NCBI GenBank assembly: GCA_017622815.1
Contig: JAGAQH010000002.1
Coordinates: 1-64,000, forward strand
From: Bacteroidaceae bacterium
GTDB taxonomy: Bacteria; Bacteroidota; Bacteroidia; Bacteroidales; Bacteroidaceae
Length of the DNA stretch: 64,000 nt
Direction of reading: 5' to 3'
Shown here: piece by piece, positions 8,585-18,236 of the stretch
How the letters are laid out: every line of letters starts with the position of its first letter
Numbering within the stretch: position 1 is the first letter of the stretch
Translations under genes and position numbers: made by a program
The notes under the pieces: model-generated
Told to the model about the DNA's origin: nothing
The model's database searches: none
Seen by the model: only the letters and a program-made list of their open reading frames with translations

Positions 8585-8745
8585 TGAAAAAGTACGGATA
8601 TCACAGATTGGTACTGTCTTCCGGACGGGTTGTTGAAGGTCCATTGGTAGTAACTCTTGACGATTGCTCCAATGTGCTGGAGTGGCATCTGCTGAAAGGA
8701 GAGGAGCCGATGGTTGCCTGGGTTGGAGGCACGTTGCATGCATAG
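8584..8745 (+). CDS. Small conserved-looking protein (53 aa)
   Basis: 53 residues from an ATG that overlaps the DUF4296 stop (TAATG), a sign of translational coupling. The sequence starts MKKYGYHRLVLSSGRVVEGP and contains EWHLLKGEEPMVAWVGGT. It has an even mix of charged and hydrophobic residues and reads as beta strands, and it carries no signal peptide. I recall similar short proteins with a YHR...LEGP...F/LKGEEP pattern next to DUF4296 genes in related genomes, but no function is known to me. It is probably a real small gene ending the ileS operon. Confidence 0.65.
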   Translation: MKKYGYHRLVLSSGRVVEGPLVVTLDDCSNVLEWHLLKGEEPMVAWVGGTLHA

Positions 8746-9054
8746 ACGGCACGCAGGCTTTCTCTGAACTTACCTTTGTTTCTTTTTGTAATATCACTTC
8801 ATGGCAGAGGTGGTGCTTCTTGCCCATGACGATTTTCTTTCCCAATTTTTCCGCTACGGAAGAGCGTTGCTTTGTCTTGTGGCCATCCCGTTTTTCCTTT
8901 GTGCCCACAATGATGAGTTAACAACTCATAAAAGGTTCTGATGCCAGAGACATTCTTTGTCTTTTTCCTTGCTTAAGTCGCGAAAAAAGGCTAAATTTGC
9001 GCAGAATAAGGGCAGGAGTCCCTTTAATTATGATATTGTACTAAAGTTTTATAA
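8746..9054. promoter_or_regulatory. gyrA upstream region with promoter at 8969-8999
   Basis: 309 bases without a gene. TAAATTTG at 8992-8999 matches the -7 consensus. A CTTG (8968-8971, partial TTTG) sits 20 bases upstream. The leader to the gyrA ATG is about 50 bases. No other structure is apparent. Confidence 0.6.
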
Positions 9055-11637
9055 ATGGAAGATCAGGAAAGAATCATCAAAGTGGACATTGAGTCCGAGA
9101 TGAGGAAAAGCTACATTGACTATTCAATGAGCGTCATTGTGGCTCGTGCCTTGCCCGACGTGCGCGACGGTTTCAAACCCGTTCACCGCCGTATTCTCTT
9201 CGGTATGGAGGGATTGGGCAACACGCACAACAAACCCTACAAGAAGAGTGCCCGTATAGTGGGTGAGGTGCTTGGTAAGTATCATCCCCATGGCGATAGT
9301 TCCGTGTATGGCGCACTGGTGCGCATGGCACAGGACTGGAACATGCGCTATACGCTTATTGACGGCCAGGGTAACTTCGGTTCGGTAGACGGTGACGGTG
9401 CTGCGGCAATGCGTTACACCGAAGCACGCCTCAGCATGATGGGCGAGGCTATGATGGAGGATTTGGAGAAGGATACGGTGAACATGACCAACAACTTCGA
9501 CGATACCCTGCAGGAGCCTACCGTAATGCCTACTCGTATCCCCAACCTGCTGGTTAACGGTGCTACCGGTATTGCCGTTGGTATGGCAACGAACATCCCC
9601 ACCCACAACCTGGGTGAGGTTATTGATGCCTGTGTGGCATACGTTGACAATCCGGAGATGGATACCGAGGCCTTGATGCAGTACGTGAAGGGCCCCGACT
9701 TCCCCACAGGTGCCTACATCATGGGCTTGCAGGGTATAAAGGATGCCTACGAAACAGGACGCGGACGCGTCATCATGCGTGCCAAGGCCGATATTGAGGC
9801 ACATGACCAGCACGACAAGATCGTTGTCACGGAGATACCCTATGGTGTCAACAAGGCACAACTTATCGAGTACATTGCCGAACTGATGAAGGAGGGCAAA
9901 CTGGACGGTATCAGCAATGCCAATGACGAGAGCGACCGTGAAGGCATGCGTATCGTTGTGGACGTGAAGCGCGATGCCAATGCCCGCGTTGTCTTGAATA
10001 AATTGTTCAAGATGACACCCTTGCAGACAAGTTTCAGCGTGAACGCCATTGCACTGGTCAAGGGTCGTCCCCGTCTGCTCACCCTGAAGGATTGCATCAG
10101 CAATTTCGTCGAGCACCGTCATGAGGTGGTCATCCGTCGCACAAAGTACGACCTTAAGAAGGCAGAGGAACGTGCCCACATACTTGAAGGCCTGATCATT
10201 GCCAGCGACAACATCGATGAGGTGGTACACATTATCCGTGGAAGCAAGACTCCCCAGGATGCCCAGCGCAATCTGGAAGCACGCTTCAATCTGGACGAAC
10301 TTCAGTCAAAAGCCATTGTGGATATGCGCCTCAGCCAGTTGACAGGCCTTCGTCAGGAGGATTTGCACAACGAGTTCGACGACCTGCAGGCAAAGATAGC
10401 ATACTACAACCAGATACTTACCGACGACAACCTGTGCCGCAAGGTAATCAAGGACGAACTCATCGAGGTGAAGGAGAAGTATGCCGACGAGCGCAAGACC
10501 CAGATCATGCCCAGTGCCGAGGAATTCAATGCCGAGGACTTCTATGCCGACGACGAAGTGGTCGTTACCATCAGCCACATGGGTTATATCAAGCGTACTC
10601 CCTTGGCCGAGTTCCGCGCACAGGGACGTGGCGGTATAGGTTCAAAGGGTTCCGCTACACGCGACAACGACTTCATAGAGCATCTCTACACCGGCACCAT
10701 GCACAATACCATGATGTTCTTCACCGACCGCGGACGTTGCTACTGGCTTAAGGTATATGACATACCCGAGGGAACGAAGCAGAACAAGGGACGTGCCATA
10801 CAGAACATGTTGCAGATAGAACCCGGCGACAAGGTGCAGGCATGTCTGCTTATCCGCAAGTTGCAGGATCCCGACTTCTGCAAGTCACACTACGTTGTCT
10901 TCGCCACCAAGGACGGTATCATCAAGAAGACCTGTCTGACAGAGTACAGCCGTCCCAGAACCAATGGTGTGAACGCCATCAATATCCGTGAGGAAGACAG
11001 GGTGATTGCCGTGAACCTCACCAACGGAACAGATGAAGTCATCGTTGCCAACCGCAATGGCCGTGCCGTTCGCTTCAATGAATCCGACGTCCGTACCATG
11101 GGACGTGTGAGCACCGGTGTGCAGAGCATTGTCCTGGACAACGACGGTGAGGATGAGGTAATCGGAATGGCAGTAATCAATGATCCCGAGAACGAGAACA
11201 TTCTGGTAATGAGCGACAAGGGTTGGGGCAAGTACACCTCTGTGGAGGCATACCGCAAGACCAACCGCCATGCCAAGGGCGTGAAGGCCATGAACCTCGT
11301 TGACGACAACAAACTTGTTGCCCTGCAGGTTGTTACCGAGGAAGACGACCTGATGATTATCAACAAGTCGGGTACCGTGATCCGTCTGCATGTGGATGAC
11401 ATCAAGGAGACAAAGAACCGTGCCACTCAGGGAACCAAGTTGATAGAACTGAAGAAGCGTGGTGACAGCATTGCCCACGTATGTGTGGTTCCACGTTCTG
11501 AAGAAGAGGATTCCACTACTCCCGAAGTAGAGGTGAACGACGCTCAAGCCATTCAGGCAGAAACTCCGGTTGAGCAGACACCCGAGGCAAAGGGAGAGGT
11601 ACAGGGCGAATTTGATTTCAATGAGACTAATGAATGA
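9055..11637 (+). CDS. gyrA: DNA gyrase subunit A
   Basis: 860 residues. Subunit A of the type II topoisomerase that introduces negative supercoils; it cuts and rejoins DNA. The breakage-reunion domain has the catalytic tyrosine at 121 (AAMRYTEARL) and the quinolone region HPHGDSSVYGALVRMAQ (78-94). Ser82 is at the position of E. coli Ser83, but residue 86 is Gly where E. coli has Asp87. The C-terminal wrapping domain contains a GyrA-box-like QGRGGIGSKG, a variant of QRRGGKG, and the protein ends in a long acidic tail. The gene is alone behind its own promoter; the next gene is 30 bp away and may be co-transcribed. Confidence 0.97.
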   Translation: MEDQERIIKVDIESEMRKSYIDYSMSVIVARALPDVRDGFKPVHRRILFGMEGLGNTHNKPYKKSARIVGEVLGKYHPHGDSSVYGALVRMAQDWNMRYTLIDGQGNFGSVDGDGAAAMRYTEARLSMMGEAMMEDLEKDTVNMTNNFDDTLQEPTVMPTRIPNLLVNGATGIAVGMATNIPTHNLGEVIDACVAYVDNPEMDTEALMQYVKGPDFPTGAYIMGLQGIKDAYETGRGRVIMRAKADIEAHDQHDKIVVTEIPYGVNKAQLIEYIAELMKEGKLDGISNANDESDREGMRIVVDVKRDANARVVLNKLFKMTPLQTSFSVNAIALVKGRPRLLTLKDCISNFVEHRHEVVIRRTKYDLKKAEERAHILEGLIIASDNIDEVVHIIRGSKTPQDAQRNLEARFNLDELQSKAIVDMRLSQLTGLRQEDLHNEFDDLQAKIAYYNQILTDDNLCRKVIKDELIEVKEKYADERKTQIMPSAEEFNAEDFYADDEVVVTISHMGYIKRTPLAEFRAQGRGGIGSKGSATRDNDFIEHLYTGTMHNTMMFFTDRGRCYWLKVYDIPEGTKQNKGRAIQNMLQIEPGDKVQACLLIRKLQDPDFCKSHYVVFATKDGIIKKTCLTEYSRPRTNGVNAINIREEDRVIAVNLTNGTDEVIVANRNGRAVRFNESDVRTMGRVSTGVQSIVLDNDGEDEVIGMAVINDPENENILVMSDKGWGKYTSVEAYRKTNRHAKGVKAMNLVDDNKLVALQVVTEEDDLMIINKSGTVIRLHVDDIKETKNRATQGTKLIELKKRGDSIAHVCVVPRSEEEDSTTPEVEVNDAQAIQAETPVEQTPEAKGEVQGEFDFNETNE

Positions 11638-11667
11638 TAATAACCAAACCACTAAACAACATTAATT

Positions 11668-13056
11668 ATGAAAAAGATTCTTTTCACCATTGCCCTTGCA
11701 CTATTTACAGGTAGTGTGATGGCTCAGACTCCCGAAGAGAAGGCTGCTGCTAAGGCTGCAAAGGCAGCCCTGAAAGAGGCAACAAAGCAGGCCAACAAGA
11801 AACTCAGCGATGGTATGGCTTGTGCAACAGAGGTACAGACCCTTTATCAGGCTATCCAGATGGAACAGCAGAAGGGCGAGTCTTCCAATGATAAGTTGAT
11901 TGCTGAAAACGAGGCCAAGATCCAGACAGTATCTCTTGAGGGTATCGAACTTCTGACAGAAGCACTCTCTACCGAGTACATCAAGGACAGCAAGAAGTTC
12001 CAGGCTTACAAGGCACTGGACGACATGGCAACAATGATCTTGAACAGCGAGTTGGTAAAGGCTTCCAAGAAAGAGCCATATGACCGTGCATCGCTTGCTT
12101 CTTCAATCTTTGCCATCACCGATGCATGTCATGGTCAGCTGACATACGGCAAGGAGGACGACCAGATGCAGAACGTTATCCTGCAGGCTGTAAAGTTGAA
12201 GTTCCCCAAGACTCATGCTTACTATGCATATCTGTGTCAGTTCTGCATCGAGGCTAAGGACATGGACGGTGCAGAGAAGGCACTGGATGCTTACGTCAAC
12301 TTCCCTGTCAAGTATCCCGAGGTTGCTGACAATGAACTTATAAAGAACCCCGAATATCCTGCTTCACAATTCGCGTTCAACATCTTCTTCACTGCCTATA
12401 ATGAAAAGAACTACGAGTTGATGAACAAGTACTACGACCTGGCATTGCAGTTTGACAACAAGGACAGCCACAACTTTGTTCTGCGCGCCAAGCCTCAGAT
12501 GTATAAGGACCAGGGTAAGACAGAGGAGTGGATTGCTGCCATGAAGGAAATGATTGCTCTTTCACCGGATAACGAGGTTGGTGAAATCGGCATGCAGCAG
12601 TTGATGTCTCATTACAACAAGATTGGTAACGAGGCTATTGATGCCTACACCAAGGAACTTGTAGAGAAGTATCCCAACAACAGAGTTGCAAATTACTGTC
12701 GCGGCTTTGCATTCTATGCCAAGAATGATTTCAACAATGCCATTACATTCTTCCAGAAGTCAGTTGATATAGATCCCAACTATGCAGACGGTGTATACAA
12801 CTGTGCATATTGCTATTATCAGAATGCTTTGGAGAAGGCACGCGCCATCAGTGGCAAGAAGATGAAATCTCCTGCTGCCATCAAGGCTGCAGAGGAAGAG
12901 GTGAAGTCTCTTTTTGCCAAGGCTGCTCCCTACTTTGAGAGATACCGCGAACTGGAGACCAAGGATCCCTCAAAATGGGCTGCACCTTTGAAGGTTATCT
13001 ACAATAATACAGGCGAAAAGGAGAAGGCTGCCGAGATGGATGCCTACCTCAACTAA
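11668..13056 (+). CDS. Periplasmic TPR protein
   Basis: 462 residues. Signal peptide KKILFTIALALFTGSVMAQ, then an Ala/Lys-rich helix (EEKAAAKAAKAALKEATKQA) and TPR-like helix pairs. The clearest repeat runs from about residue 320 (NRVANYCRGFAFYAKNDFNN, with ...FFQKSVDIDPNYADGVYNCA). TPR arrays bind other proteins. A partner cannot be named. Codon use is A/T-richer at wobble positions than in gyrA. A hairpin with a T-run 49 bases downstream closes the transcript. Confidence 0.85.
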   Translation: MKKILFTIALALFTGSVMAQTPEEKAAAKAAKAALKEATKQANKKLSDGMACATEVQTLYQAIQMEQQKGESSNDKLIAENEAKIQTVSLEGIELLTEALSTEYIKDSKKFQAYKALDDMATMILNSELVKASKKEPYDRASLASSIFAITDACHGQLTYGKEDDQMQNVILQAVKLKFPKTHAYYAYLCQFCIEAKDMDGAEKALDAYVNFPVKYPEVADNELIKNPEYPASQFAFNIFFTAYNEKNYELMNKYYDLALQFDNKDSHNFVLRAKPQMYKDQGKTEEWIAAMKEMIALSPDNEVGEIGMQQLMSHYNKIGNEAIDAYTKELVEKYPNNRVANYCRGFAFYAKNDFNNAITFFQKSVDIDPNYADGVYNCAYCYYQNALEKARAISGKKMKSPAAIKAAEEEVKSLFAKAAPYFERYRELETKDPSKWAAPLKVIYNNTGEKEKAAEMDAYLN

Positions 13057-13104
13057 GAGACTCTGTATATACGCAAACATATATAATAGTATAATGTAAA
13101 GTAC

Positions 13105-13141
13105 GGCTGCCACAATGGTACGCTGTTGTGGCAGCCCTTTT
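13105..13141 (+). terminator. Rho-independent terminator
   Basis: GGCTGCCACAA (13105-13115) pairs perfectly with TTGTGGCAGCC (13126-13136) around a 10-base loop and is followed by CTTTT. It closes the gyrA/TPR transcript. Confidence 0.9.
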
Positions 13142-13165
13142 AACTTTCTTTCTGTTGATTCAAGG

Positions 13166-14416
13166 ATGTTTCGACTACTAATCATATTATTTGTCAGCCT
13201 TTTCTCTTTGAACGGTCTTCATGCCCAAAAGAATATTACGATAAAGAAGAGGTTCAAGGAAGCCCATGCAGCCATAAAGACATCCTCTGGTCAGGAGAAC
13301 ATAGAGCGCATTCTTCTTGACAGCATGGCGTTGCCCACCACCACAGACAGGCAGAGAGCCGAAGGGTATCACATCTGTGCTCTTCTACAGCAGAGCCAGA
13401 ATGAAGGCTTGAATATGAAAGCCTATTTGAAGCAGAACTTAGATACGGTCAAGATCTATCAGACCGTCCTCAAGATATATGACTACACTCTCAGAAGCGA
13501 TTCTGCAGATGAAGGAGATAAATACGAGAATAAAAACATCAATTTAAGAACATTACATAGAGACAACCTTCTTGGAGGAGGCAAGTTCCTGTTGCGTAAA
13601 TCCAAGTGGGGCGAGGCGTATCCCTTTTTCGACATGTTCCTAAAGACATGTACTACCGACCTTGACAGTGTTATAGGCCGTGTCGCATATTGGGCCACAA
13701 TCTGTGGAATGAACGAGAACAACCCGTATCACGTCCTGAGACATGTTGATACGGCTATTGCACTGACATCAAAGACGGAACGTCCCGCCCTGGCAGAATA
13801 CAAGGCTCGCAGTTATGTTAGTATTGGTGACAGCGCCAAATGGTTGGAAATCCTGGACGATGGAGTTGACCGCTATCCCGGCTACAATTATTTTTTCCTA
13901 AACCTCATGGATTATTACATGCGCCATGGGCAGATAGAACGTGGTCTCGCACGTACAGACTCCTTGGTGAAGGTTGATGGAGACAGGGCAATGTATTGGT
14001 TTGCCATGAGTATGTTTGCCTTGGCACAGGGAGATTACGAGAAATGCATAAGCATGAGCGACGAGTGCCTTAAACGTGAGGCGAACAATATCGACGCGTT
14101 GTACAACAAGGGAATTTCTTTGCTTAATATGGCACTGGCAGAGAACGATCCTGTCAGACGTCGTGTCCTTTACCGACGTGCCCTCGAACCTATGGAGATG
14201 GTCAGGAACCTTACTCCGGATGATTTAGCCAGGTGGGGCAACCCCTTGTACAGAATATACCTGAATCTTAACATGGGGCAGAAGTTTGAGGAGATTGACG
14301 AAATGCTGGAAAGGCACTATGGTAATGCCAAGTGCTCCATAGAAACGAACAGCATGCCGGTAGAAGACAAGTCTTCTGCAACAAAGACGATTGACAAACG
14401 GTTTGTAAAGGACTGA
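13166..14416 (+). CDS. Secreted TPR-type hypothetical protein
   Basis: 416 residues beginning MFRLLIILFVSLFSLNGLHAQ, a clear signal peptide. An upstream in-frame start at 13115 would run through the terminator stem, so 13166 was chosen. The body is all-helical and TPR-like (for example MYWFAMSMFALAQGDYEKCI and NIDALYNKGISLLNMALAEN). It sits 12 bp upstream of the DUF5112/DUF5113 sensor kinase, so it may supply a periplasmic partner for that kinase. That link is inferred from spacing only. Confidence 0.8.
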   Translation: MFRLLIILFVSLFSLNGLHAQKNITIKKRFKEAHAAIKTSSGQENIERILLDSMALPTTTDRQRAEGYHICALLQQSQNEGLNMKAYLKQNLDTVKIYQTVLKIYDYTLRSDSADEGDKYENKNINLRTLHRDNLLGGGKFLLRKSKWGEAYPFFDMFLKTCTTDLDSVIGRVAYWATICGMNENNPYHVLRHVDTAIALTSKTERPALAEYKARSYVSIGDSAKWLEILDDGVDRYPGYNYFFLNLMDYYMRHGQIERGLARTDSLVKVDGDRAMYWFAMSMFALAQGDYEKCISMSDECLKREANNIDALYNKGISLLNMALAENDPVRRRVLYRRALEPMEMVRNLTPDDLARWGNPLYRIYLNLNMGQKFEEIDEMLERHYGNAKCSIETNSMPVEDKSSATKTIDKRFVKD

Positions 14417-14428
14417 AACACTGTTACA

Positions 14429-17400
14429 ATGGGTATGAGCAGAGTATTCGCCTTTGTTTTGACTACGTTTCTCGTGTTGACGTCATGTACACGAAAAGAC
14501 ACAAGTATGCCCGACGAAATGAATCGTCGGGCATACCTTCTTCGTTATGTTGATGTTGACTCGTCATTGCATTATGCCAACTATGCATATACCCTTAGTG
14601 AAGATTATCCCGATGGCAAGGCAGAAGCCATAAGCCATAAGGCATTTGTTCTTTACCAGCAGATGCATTTCAGCGACGCCATGAAAGCGTTGGATGCGGT
14701 TGATTCGCTGACAAATAATCAGGTCGAACTTCTATGTGCTGACGTTCTGAGAATGAAGGTGTCGCAGAGAACAGGCGAGTTCCGGACATTCTACAGAGCA
14801 TGGCATAGTGCGGAGAGAAGACTGGATAGAATAGATGAGGAACTTCATCTTCTATCCCCCCATCTCAGGAGCAGAGTCCTGTATGCACGCACGGAAATGC
14901 ACATCATTGTATGTACATTCTACTTCTATTCCCAACAGCACTCTGCCTCGCGTGCCGAGATGAACTGCATAGAGCCTTATATGAGGCTGCCTATGGATAC
15001 CGCACAATGGACCAGTTACATGTATTTGCTTGGTGCAGGAGGAATATTGAGTGGGGATAGCGTTACTGTCATATTGAAGGAATTCGACTATCTTACACAC
15101 GTGCTGACCATTTCCCGGCGCCGTAAGGACAAATACTTCCAGGCCAATAGTCTTCAGGCTCTTGCCACCTTATTGGAGAAGCCTGGAATACAGGCGTTGC
15201 TGAGAAACAACCGCGGTGGAGGTATGGACTTCATTGTCGGACAGTATTCCGAGCCGGGTACGATGTCTTGCGAAGATTCATTGCCCCTGAGACTTGCCAA
15301 CCACTCTTTGAAACTTTTCCGCCAGTACAATGACTGCTTTCAGACAGCCAACGTATTGCGCACAAAAGCAGAATTGCTTTTCCGGCAGCAACGTTATGAG
15401 GAGGCTCTTGCACCATTGTACGAGGCTCTTGAAATCGTGTCTAAGCAGCATAGGATAGAAGCAAAACGTGTCCCTTATTGGGAAGCCGCCATCTACGAAC
15501 GCCTGTCCTTGACACACAGTGCGCTCGGCAACACGGAAAAGGCGATGCAGAACCGCAACATCTACCTGTCTCTTCTCGAGTCAATGCGCCAGGACCTTGA
15601 AGAAGAGGCACGAGCCGAAGAATTGCAGTCGTATAACTACAGGCTGTACATAAACCTTTCTGTCATAGCCATCCTCGTACTGATTGTGTTTGTGGTTTTC
15701 CGCACATTGAACGCAAGGTTAAAAAAGCATAGCCAGAGGCAGGAACGCGAGGCGGAGGAAACCCTACAGTTTACGATAGACGAGACACGTGCACGCGAGA
15801 TGCAGTTGGCTCGCGAAAAACTGTCCAATATTGAGCGTCGTGCAAAGGTGAGCCTTGCGGAGAACGTCGTACCATACATAAACCGCATGCTCAACACGCA
15901 GGACATGGAGTATGTGGCCGAACTTTCGGCAGAGATTCTTCGTATAAACGATATACTTACGGAATGGATTCAGGTAAAGCAGGGCAAGGTGGCAATGAAT
16001 ATTACCACATTCCCATTGCAACCGCTGCTGGATACCATAGCCAAGAACAGAAGCACCTATCTGCAGAAAGGTATCAGCCTTGAAGTCGCTGCGGCAGAAG
16101 GTATCTGTGTAAAGGCGGATCGTGCCCTGACACTTTTCATGATTAACACGCTCTGTGACAATGCACGCAAGTTTACGCCTTCCGGCGGCACTGTGGGCAT
16201 AATGGTAAATGCAGACGATAATATGGTTGAGATATCGGTTAAGGATACCGGTTGCGGTCTTACTCCTGAGAATGTGGACAAGATAAACAACAGCAAGGTA
16301 TTCCGGATTTCCTCTGTGAAAAACGACGATGACCCGACACAGAGTGACGGCAAGGGATTTGGCTTCGGATTGATGAACTGTAAGGGCATTATCGGCCAGA
16401 TGAAGAAACTTTCAAGCCGTTTTCACTGTTGCGATTTCGGTGTTGAAAGCGAGGAAGGCAAGGGAAGCCGTTTCTGGTTCAGGCTTCCCCGTGTACTTGC
16501 GGTACTTGCTTTCCTGTTCTTCAATGTCGGTGTGTTTGCCGGGAATGAATATGACAACGCACTTGTCCGCTACGACTCAATATGCAATTACAATGCTACC
16601 GCCCGCTATGGCAAGGCATTGGAACATGGCCGTCAACTTCTCCAACTTATACCTAAAGACAGCATATATCTGCGTATGCTTGTGGAGAATGAAATGGCTG
16701 TTGCATCGCAGAGCCTTTGCTTGTGGGACGAGTACAGGAACCACAATCTACAATGCGTCCGCCTGTACAGACAATACACGGCAGACCCCAATCTTCCTGT
16801 CTATGCCAAGCGATTGCATACGGTAAAGACGGAAATAACATGGTCTTTATTCTTCACTCTGCTGTTCTTCCTTTTCTCCGTTGTCTGGCTGATATTTGCC
16901 GTTCGTCGTTCCAGACGTCGTAGGAACGAGATGCGACAGCAAGAGGATTTGCAGTCCCTCCAGACAGAGACGCTCAACCGTGTGCAGTATGAGTTGGACC
17001 GCGTACACATCCAGAACCGTATTCTGGACAACAGCCTTTCTACAATCAAGCACGAGACAATGTACTATCCTGCCCGTATCCAGCAGATGGCTATGAACAG
17101 GCATACCGATACCAAGGACCTTTTCCAGCTGATGAACTACTACAATGATGTGTACACCATGCTGTTGGGCCAGGCACAACGTCAGACAGCCCTCAAGGTT
17201 GCTATGGATGAAAGCGTGCTGTACGAATTGAAACGTAGGATTATGGCAGCCATTTCCCACGCACCCATTTCGGTTGAGACCAAGGACATTAACAAAATCC
17301 GGGAAGTAAGAATAAAGGTGTTGGGCAAGCAGATACCCGACAATTTGTTCACGCCAGAAGCAGGCAATCTGGATGCTTTCGTGGCACGCGAGATTGTACG

Positions 17401-17521
17401 CATGCATGATGCGTCATGCGGTTTCCCGGGATTGAGACTATATGTGGAAAACAATGAAATCATCATAACATTATGGAAGAATTCAAGGTTATTATCGTCG
17501 AAGACGTTCAGTTGGAATTAA
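14429..17521 (+). CDS. DUF5112/DUF5113-type hybrid sensor histidine kinase
   Basis: 1030 residues. A lipobox-like start (FLVLTSCTRK) is followed by a TPR-like sensor region (about 30-400), a membrane helix (about 405-430, LSVIAILVLIVFVVFRTL) and a coiled coil. A histidine-kinase-type ATPase domain comes next, with an N box NTLCDNARKF (~572), G1 DTGCGL (~605) and G2 GKGFGFGL (~641). Then come a second hydrophobic segment (~690-710), another periplasmic TPR-like part, a third helix (~808-830) and a C-terminal domain. That last domain carries IKHETMYYPARIQ (His near residue 875), which looks like a phospho-acceptor H box. The helix before the ATPase domain has no matching His. The response regulator gene overlaps its 3' end by 49 bp. 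Domain names are from family recall. Confidence 0.8.
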   Translation: MGMSRVFAFVLTTFLVLTSCTRKDTSMPDEMNRRAYLLRYVDVDSSLHYANYAYTLSEDYPDGKAEAISHKAFVLYQQMHFSDAMKALDAVDSLTNNQVELLCADVLRMKVSQRTGEFRTFYRAWHSAERRLDRIDEELHLLSPHLRSRVLYARTEMHIIVCTFYFYSQQHSASRAEMNCIEPYMRLPMDTAQWTSYMYLLGAGGILSGDSVTVILKEFDYLTHVLTISRRRKDKYFQANSLQALATLLEKPGIQALLRNNRGGGMDFIVGQYSEPGTMSCEDSLPLRLANHSLKLFRQYNDCFQTANVLRTKAELLFRQQRYEEALAPLYEALEIVSKQHRIEAKRVPYWEAAIYERLSLTHSALGNTEKAMQNRNIYLSLLESMRQDLEEEARAEELQSYNYRLYINLSVIAILVLIVFVVFRTLNARLKKHSQRQEREAEETLQFTIDETRAREMQLAREKLSNIERRAKVSLAENVVPYINRMLNTQDMEYVAELSAEILRINDILTEWIQVKQGKVAMNITTFPLQPLLDTIAKNRSTYLQKGISLEVAAAEGICVKADRALTLFMINTLCDNARKFTPSGGTVGIMVNADDNMVEISVKDTGCGLTPENVDKINNSKVFRISSVKNDDDPTQSDGKGFGFGLMNCKGIIGQMKKLSSRFHCCDFGVESEEGKGSRFWFRLPRVLAVLAFLFFNVGVFAGNEYDNALVRYDSICNYNATARYGKALEHGRQLLQLIPKDSIYLRMLVENEMAVASQSLCLWDEYRNHNLQCVRLYRQYTADPNLPVYAKRLHTVKTEITWSLFFTLLFFLFSVVWLIFAVRRSRRRRNEMRQQEDLQSLQTETLNRVQYELDRVHIQNRILDNSLSTIKHETMYYPARIQQMAMNRHTDTKDLFQLMNYYNDVYTMLLGQAQRQTALKVAMDESVLYELKRRIMAAISHAPISVETKDINKIREVRIKVLGKQIPDNLFTPEAGNLDAFVAREIVRMHDASCGFPGLRLYVENNEIIITLWKNSRLLSSKTFSWN

Positions 17522-18195
17522 AGGGAACTGAACATATCTTCAGGAGTGAGATTCCTGAGGCCACAATTATTGGCACTGCACAAAATGAGGCAGAACTCTG
17601 GAAACTCATGCGTAAGGATGTGCCTGACATGATATTGCTGGACCTTGGCTTGGGTGGAAGCACCACGGTGGGCATCGACATTTGCCGCCAGTTGAGAGAC
17701 AGGTACAGCAATCTCAAGATACTGATATTCACTGGTGAAATCCAGAATGAGCGTCTGTGGGTAGAGGCTCTTTCTGCCGGTGCCGACGGCATAATCCTGA
17801 AAACCGGCAACTTGTTGCAGCGCGATGACGTGCAACTGGTCATGCATGGACGTCGCTTTGTGTTTAACGAACCTATTCTGGAGAAGATACTCGTTCGCTT
17901 CCGCAAAAGCATCTTGGCAGAAGTGCAGCAGAGCGATGCCATTATCGACTACGACATTGACGAGTACGACGAACGTTATCTCCGTCATTTGGCCTTGGGA
18001 TACACCAAGGATATGATTGCAAACCTTAAGGGGATGCCCTTCGGAGCCAAGAGTCTCGAGAAGCGTCAGGCCGACCTTATCAACCGCTTGTTCCCGGGCA
18101 ATGAACGTACTGGTGTCAATGCAACACGTCTGGTAACAAGGGCATTGCAACTTCGTATAATAGATTTGGAGAATCTCCGTCCTGACGAGGATTAG
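17473..18195 (+). CDS. Response regulator with LuxR-like C-terminal domain (DUF5932-type)
   Basis: 240 residues. The receiver domain has acidic EDVQ (residues 10-13), phospho-acceptor Asp57 in MILLDLGLGG, the Thr of FTGE and the Lys of LKTG. The C-terminal part (EYDERYLRHLALGYTKDMIA through VTRALQLRIIDLENL) resembles a LuxR-type helix-turn-helix with the usual spacing, though weakly. It is presumed to act on DNA in response to the overlapping kinase. The start at 17473 lies inside the kinase gene; tight overlap supports joint expression. Confidence 0.85.
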   Translation: MEEFKVIIVEDVQLELKGTEHIFRSEIPEATIIGTAQNEAELWKLMRKDVPDMILLDLGLGGSTTVGIDICRQLRDRYSNLKILIFTGEIQNERLWVEALSAGADGIILKTGNLLQRDDVQLVMHGRRFVFNEPILEKILVRFRKSILAEVQQSDAIIDYDIDEYDERYLRHLALGYTKDMIANLKGMPFGAKSLEKRQADLINRLFPGNERTGVNATRLVTRALQLRIIDLENLRPDED

Positions 18196-18236
18196 GCTTC
18201 GGCAGATTATAACATATAATATACACACATTCATCC

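Noticed and set aside
9124-10230. Minus-strand open frame of 368 codons
   Set aside because: It is antisense to gyrA, with composition typical of a shadow and no recognisable domain.
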